Shown: in pieces, positions 35,600 to 46,688 of the stretch
Layout of the letters: every line of letters begins with the position of its first letter
Position numbering within the stretch: position 1 is the stretch's first letter
NCBI RefSeq assembly: GCF_904849725.1
Contig: NC_058524.1
Coordinates: 353,025,823-353,089,822 of the forward strand
Origin: Hordeum vulgare subsp. vulgare
Taxonomy: Eukaryota > Streptophyta > Magnoliopsida > Poales > Poaceae
Direction of reading: 5' to 3'
DNA: 64,000 bases
Program-made: the position numbers and the translations under genes
The notes under the pieces: model-generated
Told to the model about the DNA's origin: nothing
Seen by the model: the letters and a program-made list of their open reading frames with translations, nothing else
Database searches by the model: none

Positions 35600-37374
35600 T
35601 GTTGGGGAACTTTGCATGGGAAACAGAAATTTTCCAACGCACACAAAGACCTATCATGGTGATGTTCATCTACGCGGGGAGATTAGATCCACATACCCTT
35701 GTAGATCACTAAGCAGGAAGCGTTAAGAAACGCGGTTGATGAAGTGGTACAGCTTTGTGATTCAAATCACCGTCGTCCCACGATCCGTTCTGATCTAGCA
35801 CCGAACGTACGACACCTCCGCGTTTAGCACACGTACATCTCGATGACGATCTCGGCCTTCTTGATCAAGCAAGAGAGAGGGAGAAGTATATGAGTTCTCT
35901 GACAGTGTGAAAGTGCGCCGGTGGTGGTGATGATCTACTCCTGCAGGGCTCCGCAAAAATCCGATCTTGAGGAAGAACTACGTGGTATAGGTTTGAGTTG
36001 CACGTGGCAAAGTTGTGTCTCAAAAGCCCTAAAACCACCAGTATATATTGGAGGAGTGGAGGGGTTAGCCTTGGGGCTCAAGGGAGCCCCAAGGGCGCCG
36101 GTCGAAGGGAGAGGTAGACTCCCACCCCAATTCGGTTTGGGGGAAGGAGTCCACTCCTTCCTTCCCACCTCCCTCTTTCCTTTTTTTCCTTTCCTTTGGT
36201 ATTTTTCCCTTGTGGTACCATAGACCTCTTGGGATGGCCTCACCAGCCCACTAAGAGCTGGTGCGCCACCCTAGGGTCACTGGGCTCACTCCCGGGTGGG
36301 TGGGCCCCTCCCGGTGAACACCCGGAACCCATTCGTCACTCCCGGTAATGCTCGAAAACTTTTCGGTGACCAAATGAAACCATCCTATATATCAATCTTC
36401 GTTTCCGGACCATTCTGGAAACCCTCATGACGTCCCTGATCTCATCCGGTACACCGAACAACCTTCGGTCACCAACACATATAACTCAACTATACTAAAA
36501 CATCATCGAACCTTAAGTGTGCAGACCCTGCGGGTTCGAGAATTATGTAGACATGACCCGAGACACTCCTCGGTCAATATCCAATAGCGGGACCTGGATG
36601 TCCATATTGGATTCTACGCATTCCACGAAGATCTTATCGGTTGAACCTCTGTGCCAAGGATTCATATAATCCCGTATAACATTCCCTTTGTCCTTCGGTA
36701 TGTTACTTGCCCGAGATTTGATCGTCGGTATCCCTATGCCTATTTCAATCTCGTTACCGGCAGGTCTCTTTACTTGTTGTGTAATACAAGATCCCGTGAC
36801 TTACACTTGAGTCACATTGCTCGCAAGGCTTGTATGTGATGTTGTATTACCGAGTGGGCCCCAAGATACCTCTCCGTCACACGGAGTGACAAATCCCAGT
36901 CTTGATCCATGCTAACTCAACGGACAACTTCGGAGATACCTGTAGAGCACCTTTATAGTCACCTAGTAACGTTGAGATGTTTGATACACACAAGGTATTC
37001 CTATGGTGTCAGTGAGTTACATGACCTCATGGTCATAGAAATGAACACTTGACACGCAGAAAACAATAGCAATAAAATGACACGATCACATGCTACGTTC
37101 TTTAGTTTGGGTCTAGTCCATCACATGATTCTCCTAATGATGTGATGCAGTTATCAAGTGACAACACTTGCATATGGTCAGAAAACCTTAAACATCCTTG
37201 ATCAACTGGCTAGCCAACTAGAGGCTTGTTAGGGACATTGTTTTGTCTATATATCCACACATGTATCTATGCTTTCATTCAATACAATTATAACATGGAT
37301 AATAAACGATTATGTTGAAACAGGAAATATAATAATAACTATATTATCATTGCCTCTAGGGAATATTTCCAACA
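35600..37374 (-). mobile_element. Copia solo LTR (BARE/WIS/Angela-type)
   Basis: A single LTR of 1775 bp in minus orientation: the plus strand starts TGTTGGGGAACTTTGC and ends GGAATATTTCCAACA. Perfect five-base target duplications CTTAC flank it (35595-35599 and 37375-37379). There is no internal region or second LTR. Solo LTRs form by recombination between the two LTRs of one element. A TATA-like TATATA in reverse lies near 36042. It splits the Tat pol between RNase H and integrase. Confidence 0.95.
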
Positions 37375-37454
37375 CTTACCTCTACTGCGAGAACCCTGGG
37401 ATCCGTGGGAGGGAGCGACTCACCAGGCGAAACGAAACCGCCCCGACAACTTCT

Positions 37455-37967
37455 CTACCGGAGGCTATGAGAAATTCTGCTGGGAAATGTTTGCCGGAGT
37501 TCAGCTTTCTTCTCTTCCTGGTCATTGTTGAAGGGGATATAAACGGTTGAGTGAGGTGGAGGACAAAACATTCTTGGTTCAAGATGACGTTTCTGCATGG
37601 CGCACTTTGACACGTGATCAGCAATGCTGTTCTCTACATGTGGAACATGTTCTACCTGCAATCCGTCGAAGTGTTCCTCCAACTTCCTCACTTCCCCTAT
37701 GTAAGCCTCCATCAACGGACTCCGATAATCTTTGTTGATCTACTTCACAACAAGCTGAGAGTCTCCTGTAATGATCAATTTCTTGATTCCCAACACTACG
37801 ACGATCCTGAGTCCTGTAAGGAGTCCTTCATATTCGGCGGTGTTGTTGGTAGCTTCCTTCGAGGGAAAGTGCATTTGGACCACGTATTTGAGATGCTCTC
37901 CAGTGGGGGCGATGCGGAGCACACCTGCCCGTGCACCTTGGAGCAAGAAAGAACCGTCAAAATACAT
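37455..37967 (-). pseudogene. pol: Tat RNase H domain remnant
   Basis: Minus-strand frames read MYFDGSFLLQGARAGVL (37967), NNTAEYEGLLTGLRI and ITGDSQLVVK, then after a break HVENSIADHVSKCA (37715-37455). The D, E and D residues of the RNase H active site are recognisable in YFDGS, TAEYEGL and GDSQ. This form is typical of the second, archaeal-type RNase H of Tat elements. A frame break near 37740 inactivates it. Confidence 0.8.
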
Positions 37968-38239
37968 GACCCTTTCCTTAGGTGCTTCCCTACCAGGGAG
38001 AATTGTTTCTTGGACTTCTTCGTCTGGTGTGGATGTCCATTAAGCGATAAATTCTGCCACCACTCTGTATTGAACTGTGGAGGTGCTTTCGTACTTCTAT
38101 CCAAAACTGGATAGCTCTAGCGCCGACTCGACTATCCTGCTAGTGGCTTCGGGGTCCCTCAAGATCCGTTGCAATGGAAAACGGGTGACAATTGTGATCT
38201 CATGGGCTTGGAAGTAGCGGTGCAGCTTCCTCGAGGACA

Positions 38240-39420
38240 TGATGAGGCCGAATGTTAGCTTTTGCACTCTAGAGTACCTTGACCTAGCCCACTGTAACAA
38301 GGAGCTAAGAAAGTACACATGTCGCTATACCAATTTCTTCTTCGCCATCTCTTTGGTAATCCCTTTGCTAGCCTGCTCGGGTTCTTCTGAGTCCGTGTTG
38401 GACGTTGCCGCAGATACCTTGGCTTCATCCTTGGCAACTTTTGTCGTAGTGGCTGCATCTTCATCTACTTCCTGGTATGCCACTAGGGCTTCACTAACCA
38501 CTTGATTCATTGCCGCCAAGTATAGCAGCAACGACTCTTATGGATTAGGAGCAACCAAGGTGGGAGCGAAAGAAAGATATGTTTTCAGATCTCGCAGTGC
38601 TGCGTCTGCTTCCGGGGTCCATTTCATCGGGCTAGTCTTCTTCGGTATTTTGAAGAATGGCTAGGCGTGTTTAGGGGATTTGGAGATGAATATGCTCAAC
38701 GCGGCAACGCATCCGGTCACACGTTTCGCGTCCTTGACTGTCCTGGGTGCTTGTATCTGCTCGATAGCCTTGATCTTGTCGGGATTGGCTTCTATTCCTC
38801 GCTGAGACACAAAGAATCCAAGTAGCTTGCCGGAGGGAACACCAAACACACATTTGTCAAGGTTGAGCTTCAGGTTGATCTTGCACAGGTTTGCAAAGGT
38901 CTCTTCCAAGTGTTGTACAAGGGTAGCTTCGTCTCTGGTTTTGACCACTATGTCATCCATGTAAGCTTCCACATTTCTGTGCAACTGGGATCCAAATCCA
39001 ATTTGTATGACCCTGGGAAAAGTAGAACCAGTGCTCTTTAACCCGAAGGCCATTCACACAAAGTAGTACGTGCCGCATGAAGTTCTGAATGTAGTCTTCT
39101 CCTCATCTTCTTTGGCCATGAATATATGATGATATCCGGAATATGCATCGAGGAAGGAAAGCCGATCGCATTCGGAAGTGGCATCAACTATCTCATTAAT
39201 GCGCGGCAAGGGAAATGGGTCCTTCGAGCATGCTTTGTTTAAATCAGTGAAATTAATGCAAAACCTCCATTTCTCATTTGCCTCGCGCACCACTACCGGG
39301 TTAGCAAACCACGTTGGATGCAGTACTCCTCGAAACAAACCAGCCGCTTCTAGCTTCTTGATTTCTTCGACAATGAACTATTGTCTCTCCAAGTCCTTTT
39401 CCTAACTTTCCGCTTGACGG
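38240..39420 (-). pseudogene. pol: Tat reverse transcriptase remnant
   Basis: Two ORFs abut exactly (39338-39054 and 39053-38661) in one frame with a single stop between them. They read RT motifs WRFCINFTDLNKAC, PLPRINEIVDATS, LDAYSGYHH and the catalytic AYMDDIVVKT, followed by the thumb region (LDKCVFGVPSGKLLGF). The first RNase H/connection part continues to about 38240 with further breaks (YLAAMNQVVSEAL near 38530). RT copies element RNA to DNA. Apart from the stop at 39054-39056 the catalytic part looks well kept. Confidence 0.85.
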
Positions 39421-39953
39421 GTCTGGCGTTGGTGCCCATTTACCTCTCCGGGAACACCGGGGATGTCAGAAGGTTGCGAGGCAAACACATCGACATTCAT
39501 CTACAGAAAGGCAATGATCATGCTTTCCTAATTGTCATTAAGGGTGGCACCGATGGTGAACATACCATCAGAGCCATCCTCCCTTGCCGGGACTTTCTTT
39601 GTCGCACGGTAAGGGATCTTGGATTTGCTGCTAGTGGAACTCATCAGAAGGTCATCGAGAGGCGCAGTGCACTCCACGAAGTTGCGCTTCCCGGAGTCCT
39701 TGTTGGTGTTCCTGCTAGATTTCTTTACCTTCTTTAGGTTTCTGGCAGGAGCACGTTCTTTTGCGGCCTCAGCTGCTACTGCATCTCAATACATCTGGTG
39801 TATGCAAATAACAGTGTGTTTCTTGTCAGACGGGGTGGAGATTACTCCCATGGGACCTGGCATCTTCAGAATGTTGTAAGCATAGTGGGATGCTCCCATG
39901 AATTTTGCCAAGGCTGGGCGACTAAGAATTCCCATGTATGGCAGGGAGAGTTC
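39421..39953 (-). pseudogene. pol: Tat protease end and linker
   Basis: The minus strand reads ILSRPALAKFMGASHYAY and LKMPGPMGVIS (39930-39830), the conserved end of Tat-type protease, then a lysine-rich linker toward RT. The start of protease is missing because Copia 2 inserted at 39954. Confidence 0.7.
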
Positions 39954-40507
39954 TGTTGGAAATATGCCCTAGAGGCAATAATAAAATGGTTATTATCATA
40001 TTTCCTTGTTCATAATAATCGTCTATTGTTCATGCTATAATTGTGTTAACAGGAAACAGTAATACATGTGTGAATAAATAGATCACAATGTGTCCCTAGC
40101 AAGCCTCTAGTTGGCTAGCTCGTTGATCAATAGATGATCATGGTTTCCTGATCATGGACATTAGATGTCATTGATAACGGGATCACATCATTGGGAGAAT
40201 GATGTGATGGACAAGACCCAATCCTAAGCATAGCACTAGATCGTGTTGTTCGTATGCTAAAGCTTTTCTAATGTCAAGGGTCTTTTCCTTCGACCGTGAG
40301 ATTGTGCAACTCCGGGATACCGTAGGAGTGCTTTGGGTGTATCAAACGTCATAACGTAACTGGGTGACTATAAAGGTGCACTACGGGTATCTTCGAAAGT
40401 GTCTGTTGGGTTGGTACGAATCGAGATCGAGATTTGTCACTCCGTGTGACGGAGAGGTATCTTTGGGCCCACTCGATAGAACATCAGCATGAGCTCAGTG
40501 TGACTAA
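39954..40507 (+). repeat. Copia 2 5' LTR, first part
   Basis: The first 554 bp of the LTR, ending CTCAGTGTGACTAA, where TAA is the CACTA-A target site. Confidence 0.92.
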
Positions 40508-40535
40508 CACTACTGGAATTTATAATTTTGCCGTC
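40508..40535 (+). repeat. CACTA-A left terminal inverted repeat
   Basis: It begins CACTACTGGAATTTATAATT and ends in GCCGTC. It is the exact reverse complement of 51745-51772. Confidence 0.95.
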
Positions 40536-41112
40536 TGCCATGGCTGACGGCAAAGGGGGAACCACGGACGGCAAAGGCTTTGCCATCCGTCAGCAGACGA
40601 CAAAGTAGACGGCAAAAAAAATCCAGTGAAGAGGTTCTTTGCCGTCTGCTTTTGTAAAGCGGACGCCAAAGAATCTTTGCCATGAGGGGGCAGACGGCAA
40701 ATTAAATGTGACGACAGATCTACCAACGGTCGTGGTAAGTGTTAACGGCAGGCCTCCCCTCTTTGCGGTCAGCCCTCCCCCCTTTGCCATGAGGGGGCTG
40801 ACGGCAAAGGGGGGAACCAGCCCCTCTCTCTCCCCGATTTGCCGTCTGCCCTCCCCCCTATGCCATGAGGGGGCTGACGGCGAAGGGGGGAACCAGCCCT
40901 TCTCTCTCCCCCCTTTGCCATCTGCCCTCCCCCCTTTGCCATGAGGGAGCTGGCGGCAAAGGGGGGAACCAGCCCCTCTCTCTCCCCTCTTTGTCGTCTG
41001 CCCTCCCCCCTTTGCCATGAGGGGGCTGACGGCAAATGGGGGAACCAGCCCCTCTCTCTCCCCTCTTTGTTGTCTTCCCTCCCCCTTTGCCATGAGGGGG
41101 CAGACGACAAAG
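40536..41112. repeat. CACTA-A left subterminal repeats with a 76-bp tandem array
   Basis: Many TTTGCCGTCTGC/GACGGCAAA motifs, the probable transposase-binding sites. From 40773 a unit starting CCCTCCCCCCTTTGCCATGA repeats with a constant period of 76 bp (starts 40773, 40849, 40925, 41001, 41077) for four full copies and a partial one. Long minus-strand ORFs here are made by the repeat and are not genes. Confidence 0.88.
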
Positions 41113-41520
41113 GCTGAAAACAACCCCTTTTTATTTTATTTCTTAATATATACAACAATTTTCACAATAATCAGGATATATATATATTTGACAAAAATAA
41201 ATTTGTTTCCGTACTCATAAGCATATTAAAATAACTTTTATCCATAGTACATACATATTATGCAAGTTGCATCCGTACCAAACCTTATATTACACCAGTT
41301 TCATCCACATGCATACAAAGTTTCATATATATCGATATACTACAATAGTTTCAATACAAGCTTCCGTGAAGCCATGGTACAAGAAATCATATTCAAGCAT
41401 TCCATCAATATAATCCAAGCTTCCCGTGAAGTGTATGTAATCTGCAAAATGACAAATAAGAAAGTTAGAAGAAGAATATTAGATGAAGAAGTATATATAG
41501 GTTATTTCGGAGAGAACTTA
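41113..41520. other. CACTA-A AT-rich spacer
   Basis: No gene or clear repeat apart from poly-AT tracts (ATATATATATTTG near 41176). It leads into the GAGCTAA/GTCATTT repeat array. Confidence 0.6.
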
Positions 41521-44500
41521 GCTAAGTATAGGCCATTTAAGAGCTAAGTTAGGTGGAATAGGTCATATTGGAGCTACATAACCTTATTATGTCATTTAGG
41601 AGAGAACTTAGCTAAGTATAGGTCATTCTAGAGCTAACTTGGATAAAATATGTCATTTTGTAGCCAACTATGATTATTAATCCATTTTGACCTTATTATG
41701 TCATTTGGGAGCTAAATTAGTCACTTTAATGAGCTAACCAAGGTTCTTATGATGTTTTTACCTAACTATGCTAATTATGTCATCTTGGAGGATAATTAGC
41801 TAAGTATGTCTTTGTTGGGGAAAATAACCTACGTAGAAGAAGAAAGAGAAGAAGCAACAAGAGAAGAAGCAAGAAGAGAAGAAGAAGGAGAAGAAAAAGA
41901 AGAAGAAGAAGAAAGAGAATAACCTACGTAGAAGTAGTTTGCTCCTCTTCCTTCTCCTTCTTCTTCTTCCTCCTTCTCCTTCTCCTTCTTGTTCTCTTCT
42001 TGTTCTCTTCTTCTTCTTCTTCTTCTTCCTTCTTTTCATTTTTCCTCTTTCTTCTCCTCTTGTCCCCTTCTTTGGGCTAAATTAGCTAATTATGCCTTTT
42101 TGGAGCTAATCATGTCATTTTAAGGATAATAAGGTAAGTATAGGTCATGTTTTATTAAATAGACCATTTTGGAGCTAAGTAAACTAATTATTTCATTTAG
42201 GTGGAAGCCTAGCTAACTATAGGTCATTTCGGAGCTAATTGGGTAAAATATGTCATTCCGGAGCAAACTATGCTTATTAAGCCATTTTGGATCTAGCTAA
42301 GCTAATTATAGGCCATTTAATACCTAAGTTAGGGGGAATAGGTCATCTTGGATCTACGTAAGCCTTATTATGTCATTTAGTAGAGAACTTAGCTAACTAT
42401 AGGTCATTTTTTATTAAATAGGTAAGTTTGGAGCTAACTAAGCTAATTATGTCATTTAGGTGGAAGCCTAGCTAACTATTGGTCGTTTCGAAGCTCACTT
42501 GGGTTAAATATGTCATTTAGGAGCTAACTATGCTTATTAAGCCATATTGGAGCTAAATTGGCTAATTATATCATTTAGGTGGAAGCCAAGCTAAGTATAT
42601 AATATTCATGAGCCAACCAAGGTTCTTATGCCATTTAGAGCTTATTATTTCATTTTTAGCTAAATTGGTCATTTTAATGAGCTAACCAAGGTTCTTATGA
42701 TGTTGTCACCTAACTAAGCTAATTATGTCATTTTGTAGGATAATTAGCCCATTTAGTCTCTGTTGGATGAGTCTAAGCTACGTAGAAGAAGAGAAAGAGA
42801 AGAAGTAAAAGAAGAAGGAGGGGGAGGAGGAGGAGGAGAAGGAGAAGGAAGAGGATAAGAATAAGAAAAGAAGAAGGACAAGAAGAAGGAGAAGAAGGAG
42901 GAGAAGAAGGAGAAGGAGCTTCTCTCCTCCTTCTCCTTCTTCTCCTTCTTCTTCCTCCTTCTCCTTCTCCTTCTTCTTCTCTTCTTCTTGTTCTCTTCTT
43001 CTTCTTCTTCCTTCTTTTCATTTTTCCCGTTTCTTCTCCTCTTGTCCCCTTCTTCGAGCTAAATTAGCTAAGGATGCCTTTTTGGATCTAATTATGTCAT
43101 TTCGAGGATAATTAGCTAAGTATAGGTCATGTTTTATTAAATAGACCATTTTGGAGCTAAGTAAGCTAATTATGTCATTTAGGTGGAAGCCTAGCTAACT
43201 ATAGGTCATTTCGGAGCTAACTTGGCTTAAATATGTCATTCCGGAGCAAACTATGCTTATTAAGCCATTTTGGATCTAGCTAAGCTAATTATAGACCATT
43301 TAATACCTAAGTTAGGGGGAATAGGTCATCTTGGAGCTACGTAAGCCGTATTATGTCATTTTGGAGAGAACTTAGCTAACTATAGGTCATTTTTTAAATA
43401 GGTCATTTTGGAGCTAACTAAGCTAATTATGTCATTTAGGTGGAAGCCTAGCTAACTATAGGTCGTTTCGGAGCTCACTTGGGTTAAATATGTCATTTAG
43501 GAGCTAACTATGCTTATTAAGCCATATTGGAGCTAAATTGGCTAATTATATCATTTAGGTGGAATCCAAGCTAAGTATATAATATTCATGAGCTAACCAA
43601 GGTTCTTATGCCATTTTGCGCTTATTATTTCATTTTTGAGCTAAATTGGTCATTTTATTGAGCTAACCAAGGTTCTTATGATGTTTTCACCTAACTAAGC
43701 TAATTATGTCATTTTGTAGGATAATTAGCCAATTTAGTATTTGTTGGATGAGTCTAAGCTACATAGAAGAAGAGAAAGAGAAGAAGCGAGAAGAGAAGAA
43801 GAAGTAAAAGACGGAGGAGGAGGAGAAGGAGACGGAAGAGGAGAACAAGAAGAAGAGAAGAAGGACAAGAAGAAGGAGAAGAAGGAGGAGAAGGAGCTTA
43901 TCTCCTCCTTCTCCTTCTTCTCCTTCTTCTTCCTCCTTCTCCTTCTCCTTCTTCTTCTCTTCTTCTTCTTCTCTTCTTCTTCTTCTTCTTCTTCCTTCTT
44001 TTCATTTTTCCTGTTTCTTCTCCTCTTGTCCCCTTCTTCGGGCTAAATTAGCTAAGAATGCCTTTTTGGAGCTAATTATGTCATTTCGAGGATAATTAGG
44101 TAAGTATAGGTCATGTTTTATTGAATAGACCATTTTGGAGCTAACTAAGCTAATTATGTCATTTAGGTGGAAGCCTAGCTAACTATATGTCATTTCGGAG
44201 CTAACTTGGGTAAAATGTGTCATTTCGGAGCAAATTATGCTTATTAAGCCATTTTGGATCTAGCTAAGCTAATTATATGCCATCTAATACCTAAGTTAGG
44301 GGGAATAGGTCATCTTGGAGCTAAGTTAGCCTTATTATGTCATTTAGGAGAGAACTTAGTTAAGTATAGGTCATTTTTTATTAAATAGGTCATTTTGGAG
44401 CTAACTAATCTAATTATGTCATTTAGGTGGAAGCCTAGCTAACTATATGTCGTTTCGGAGCTAACTTGGGTTAAATATGTCATTTTGGAGGATAATTAGC

Positions 44501-45215
44501 TAAGAATGCCTTTTTGGAGCTAATTATGTCATTTCGAGGATAATTAGCTAAGTATAGGTCATGATTTATTAAATAGACCATTTTGGAGCTAACTAAGCTA
44601 ATTATGTCATTTAGGTGGAAGCCTAGCTAACTATAGGTCATTTCGGAGCTAACTTGGGTAAAATATGTCATTCCGGAGCAAACTATGCTTATTAAGCCAT
44701 TTTGGATCTAGCTAAACTAATTATAGGCCATTTAATACCTAAGTTACGGGAATAGGTCATCTTGAAGCTAAGTTAGCCTTATTATGTCATTTAGGAGAGA
44801 ACTTAGCTAAGTATAGGTCATTTTTTATTAAATAGGTCATTTTGGAGCTAACTAAGCTAATTATGTCATTTAGGTGGAAGCCTAGCTAACTATATGTCGT
44901 TTGGGAGCTCACTTGGGTTAAATATGTCATTTTGGAGGATAATTAGCTAAGAATGCTATTTTGGAGCTAATTATGTCATTTTGAGGATAATTAGCTAAGT
45001 ATAGGTCATGTTTTATTAAATAGACCATTTTGTAGCTAATTAAGCTAATTATGTCATTTAGGTGGAAGCCTAGCTAACTATAGGTCATTCCGAAGCTAAC
45101 TTGGGTAAAATAGGTCATTCCGGAGTAAACTATGCTTATTAAGCCATTTTGGATCTAGCTAAGCTAATTATAAGCCATTTAATACCTAATTTATGGGGAA
45201 TAGGTCATTTTTATT
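41520..45215. repeat. CACTA-A tandem array with three purine/pyrimidine palindromes
   Basis: Degenerate repeats of short phrases (GGAGCTAACTAAGCTAATTA, TGTCATTTAGGTGGAAGCC, TAGGTCATTT) recur throughout. Three blocks switch from GAA/GAG-rich to CTT/CTC-rich sequence: about 41828-42060, 42780-43040 and 43757-44035, spaced about 960-980 bp apart. The last part (44040-45200) repeats without such blocks, at about 440 bp spacing. Predicted peptides rich in E/K/R then S/L/F are artefacts of the triplets. Confidence 0.88.
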
Positions 45216-45247
45216 AAAACACTAGAAATAACATACCATTATCGTCA

Positions 45248-46688
45248 TCACGGCGGTGAAGCACGGTGGCTCTGGCTTGTTTCACCTGGAGAAGGCTGCC
45301 CTGGAGAAGGCTCCACTGTAGAAGGGTCGTGCGATGCGTTTCGGGAGATATTCTGCACCAAACATCGTTTGCAATGTGTCGTTAGCATGAGGACACCATT
45401 AAGATCACTGCACTGAAATGAAACTCACCGTCCCCGCCATGTTAATGACTAGCATCGCCGGAGGGACTTGGCCGGTCTTATCGCACATAGACTGTACATT
45501 TGGTTTCGACAAGTCAAACTTTTTAGTTATTAATGAAACGGACATTAAAATGAAAAATTTGAAATAATATGAAGAAGAAACTTACCACGAAGAGCTCGTA
45601 TATGGCCCTGTTAGACGCATCATTCCGTGCCCTCTCCGCCTCCACCAATGCAGTCGTCCTCTCCTCCAGCTCCCTCATCTCCTTATCCTTCTCTGCCATA
45701 ACCGCCTGCATTGCCTCTCTGTCTTTCAGAATAGTAGCCTGCAACACAACTCATTGTTAGCATTGTAATCATATTGGTTCGAACGCACAACATAATGCGG
45801 AAAGATAGTTGAGTCCATTAAACTAACCTCGATGGCGAGCTCGACTGGCCGTGGACGAGGTGTTATCTCCGGACAGGAGCTCGTTTGGCATGCCTTTATC
45901 TGTCGGAGAGTGCTAGGACAACGTATAAGGCCGTCTCCAATGGCGATCGAGCCATGGGGCCTCCCGTTGCCAGCTATCATCACCAGCTTTGGATAAATAG
46001 GCCCCTCGCTTGGGTTAAAGTCCTCCCCTTTCCTCGCCTTCTAGTGATCTTTGTACTTCACGAGCTTGTGGTGGGAGGAGATGTTGGTGAAGTTTTCTGG
46101 ATGCTTGAGGTCAGACTCAGAGAATGCCTTGACATTCTTGTACGAGGCAGTATGGGCCATCGCATACAGGTCGTACATCTGTGGCACCTCCGTCTTATTG
46201 TGACGTGCCTAAAAGAGAGATTGAGGAAAATTGTATTAGTAAAGGGCTCAAGATAGCATTAAGAATGAATTGCATGAGGCATGAAGCAAACCACATACCC
46301 AGTTCTCGCCAAATTGGATTAAGTTGACGCTCCCTTGATGGTGTGGCACACCAACCATTTTGCCACGCCTCTCCTTGGTGTTGTTGTGTCTGGCCTCCTA
46401 CGTTTCGAAGCACCACTGATCCACCAAGGCCTCCCAACAATCCATCTTATCCACACACCATCTCGGGGGCACCTAAGTTAATAAAGAGAAATTTGAGCGC
46501 GTAAGAACCAAATCAAGGGAACTAACTACAAAGCCTTAATAATATGTAATTACCTTCATGTAATGCTCCTTCTCCATCTTAGAATCACGGCACTTCGCCT
46601 TGTCCTTCCTAATACACCGCGTGGCATAGTAGTCTCGAACAACCTGCACCCGAGCCTCGTGCCGAAAGTTTTGAAGTAGGCGACGACA
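45248..46688 (-). pseudogene. CACTA-A second gene (Ptta/En/Spm PF03004-type), 5'-truncated
   Basis: Exons read by comparison with CACTA-B: 46688-46554 (fused remnant), 46472-46299, 46208-45828, 45738-45586, 45491-45429 and 45352-45248 ending in TGA. All internal ends have GT/AG, and the 174-, 381- and 63-nt exons equal their CACTA-B counterparts. Key text is VPPRWCVDKMDCWEAL, KMVGVPHHQGSVNLIQF, GRPHGSIAIGDG and a coiled-coil-like segment MAEKDKEMRELEERT. Stops TAG at 46400-46398 and 46043-46041 break it. The first two exons and part of the third are missing: the third exon is joined to the end of the transposase gene. Proteins of this family accompany TNP2 in plant CACTA elements; the exact role is unknown. 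Confidence 0.8.

Larger units (their letters stand above)
8465..39953 (-). mobile_element. Tat-lineage Gypsy retrotransposon, split into three blocks
   Basis: The minus-strand element occupies 8465-9380, 32174-35599 and 37375-39953. From right to left it shows the protease end, reverse transcriptase, RNase H, integrase, a long 3' region with an antisense ORF, a polypurine tract and the 3' LTR. The gaps are the Copia 1 insertion (9381-32173) and a Copia solo LTR (35600-37374). Its gag, 5' LTR and the start of protease lie beyond Copia 2, outside this window. The Tat assignment rests on the RT and RNase H wording and on the 3' antisense ORF arrangement known for this lineage. All coding parts are broken. 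Confidence 0.75.

Noticed and set aside
40773..41112. Regular direct repeats resembling a CRISPR array
   Set aside because: The repeats are contiguous 76-bp units with no unique spacers, in a plant CACTA element.
40590..41158. Minus-strand ORFs of 129-177 codons with repeated SPLCRQPPHG-like text
   Set aside because: They follow the 76-bp subterminal tandem repeat of the transposon, not a protein gene.
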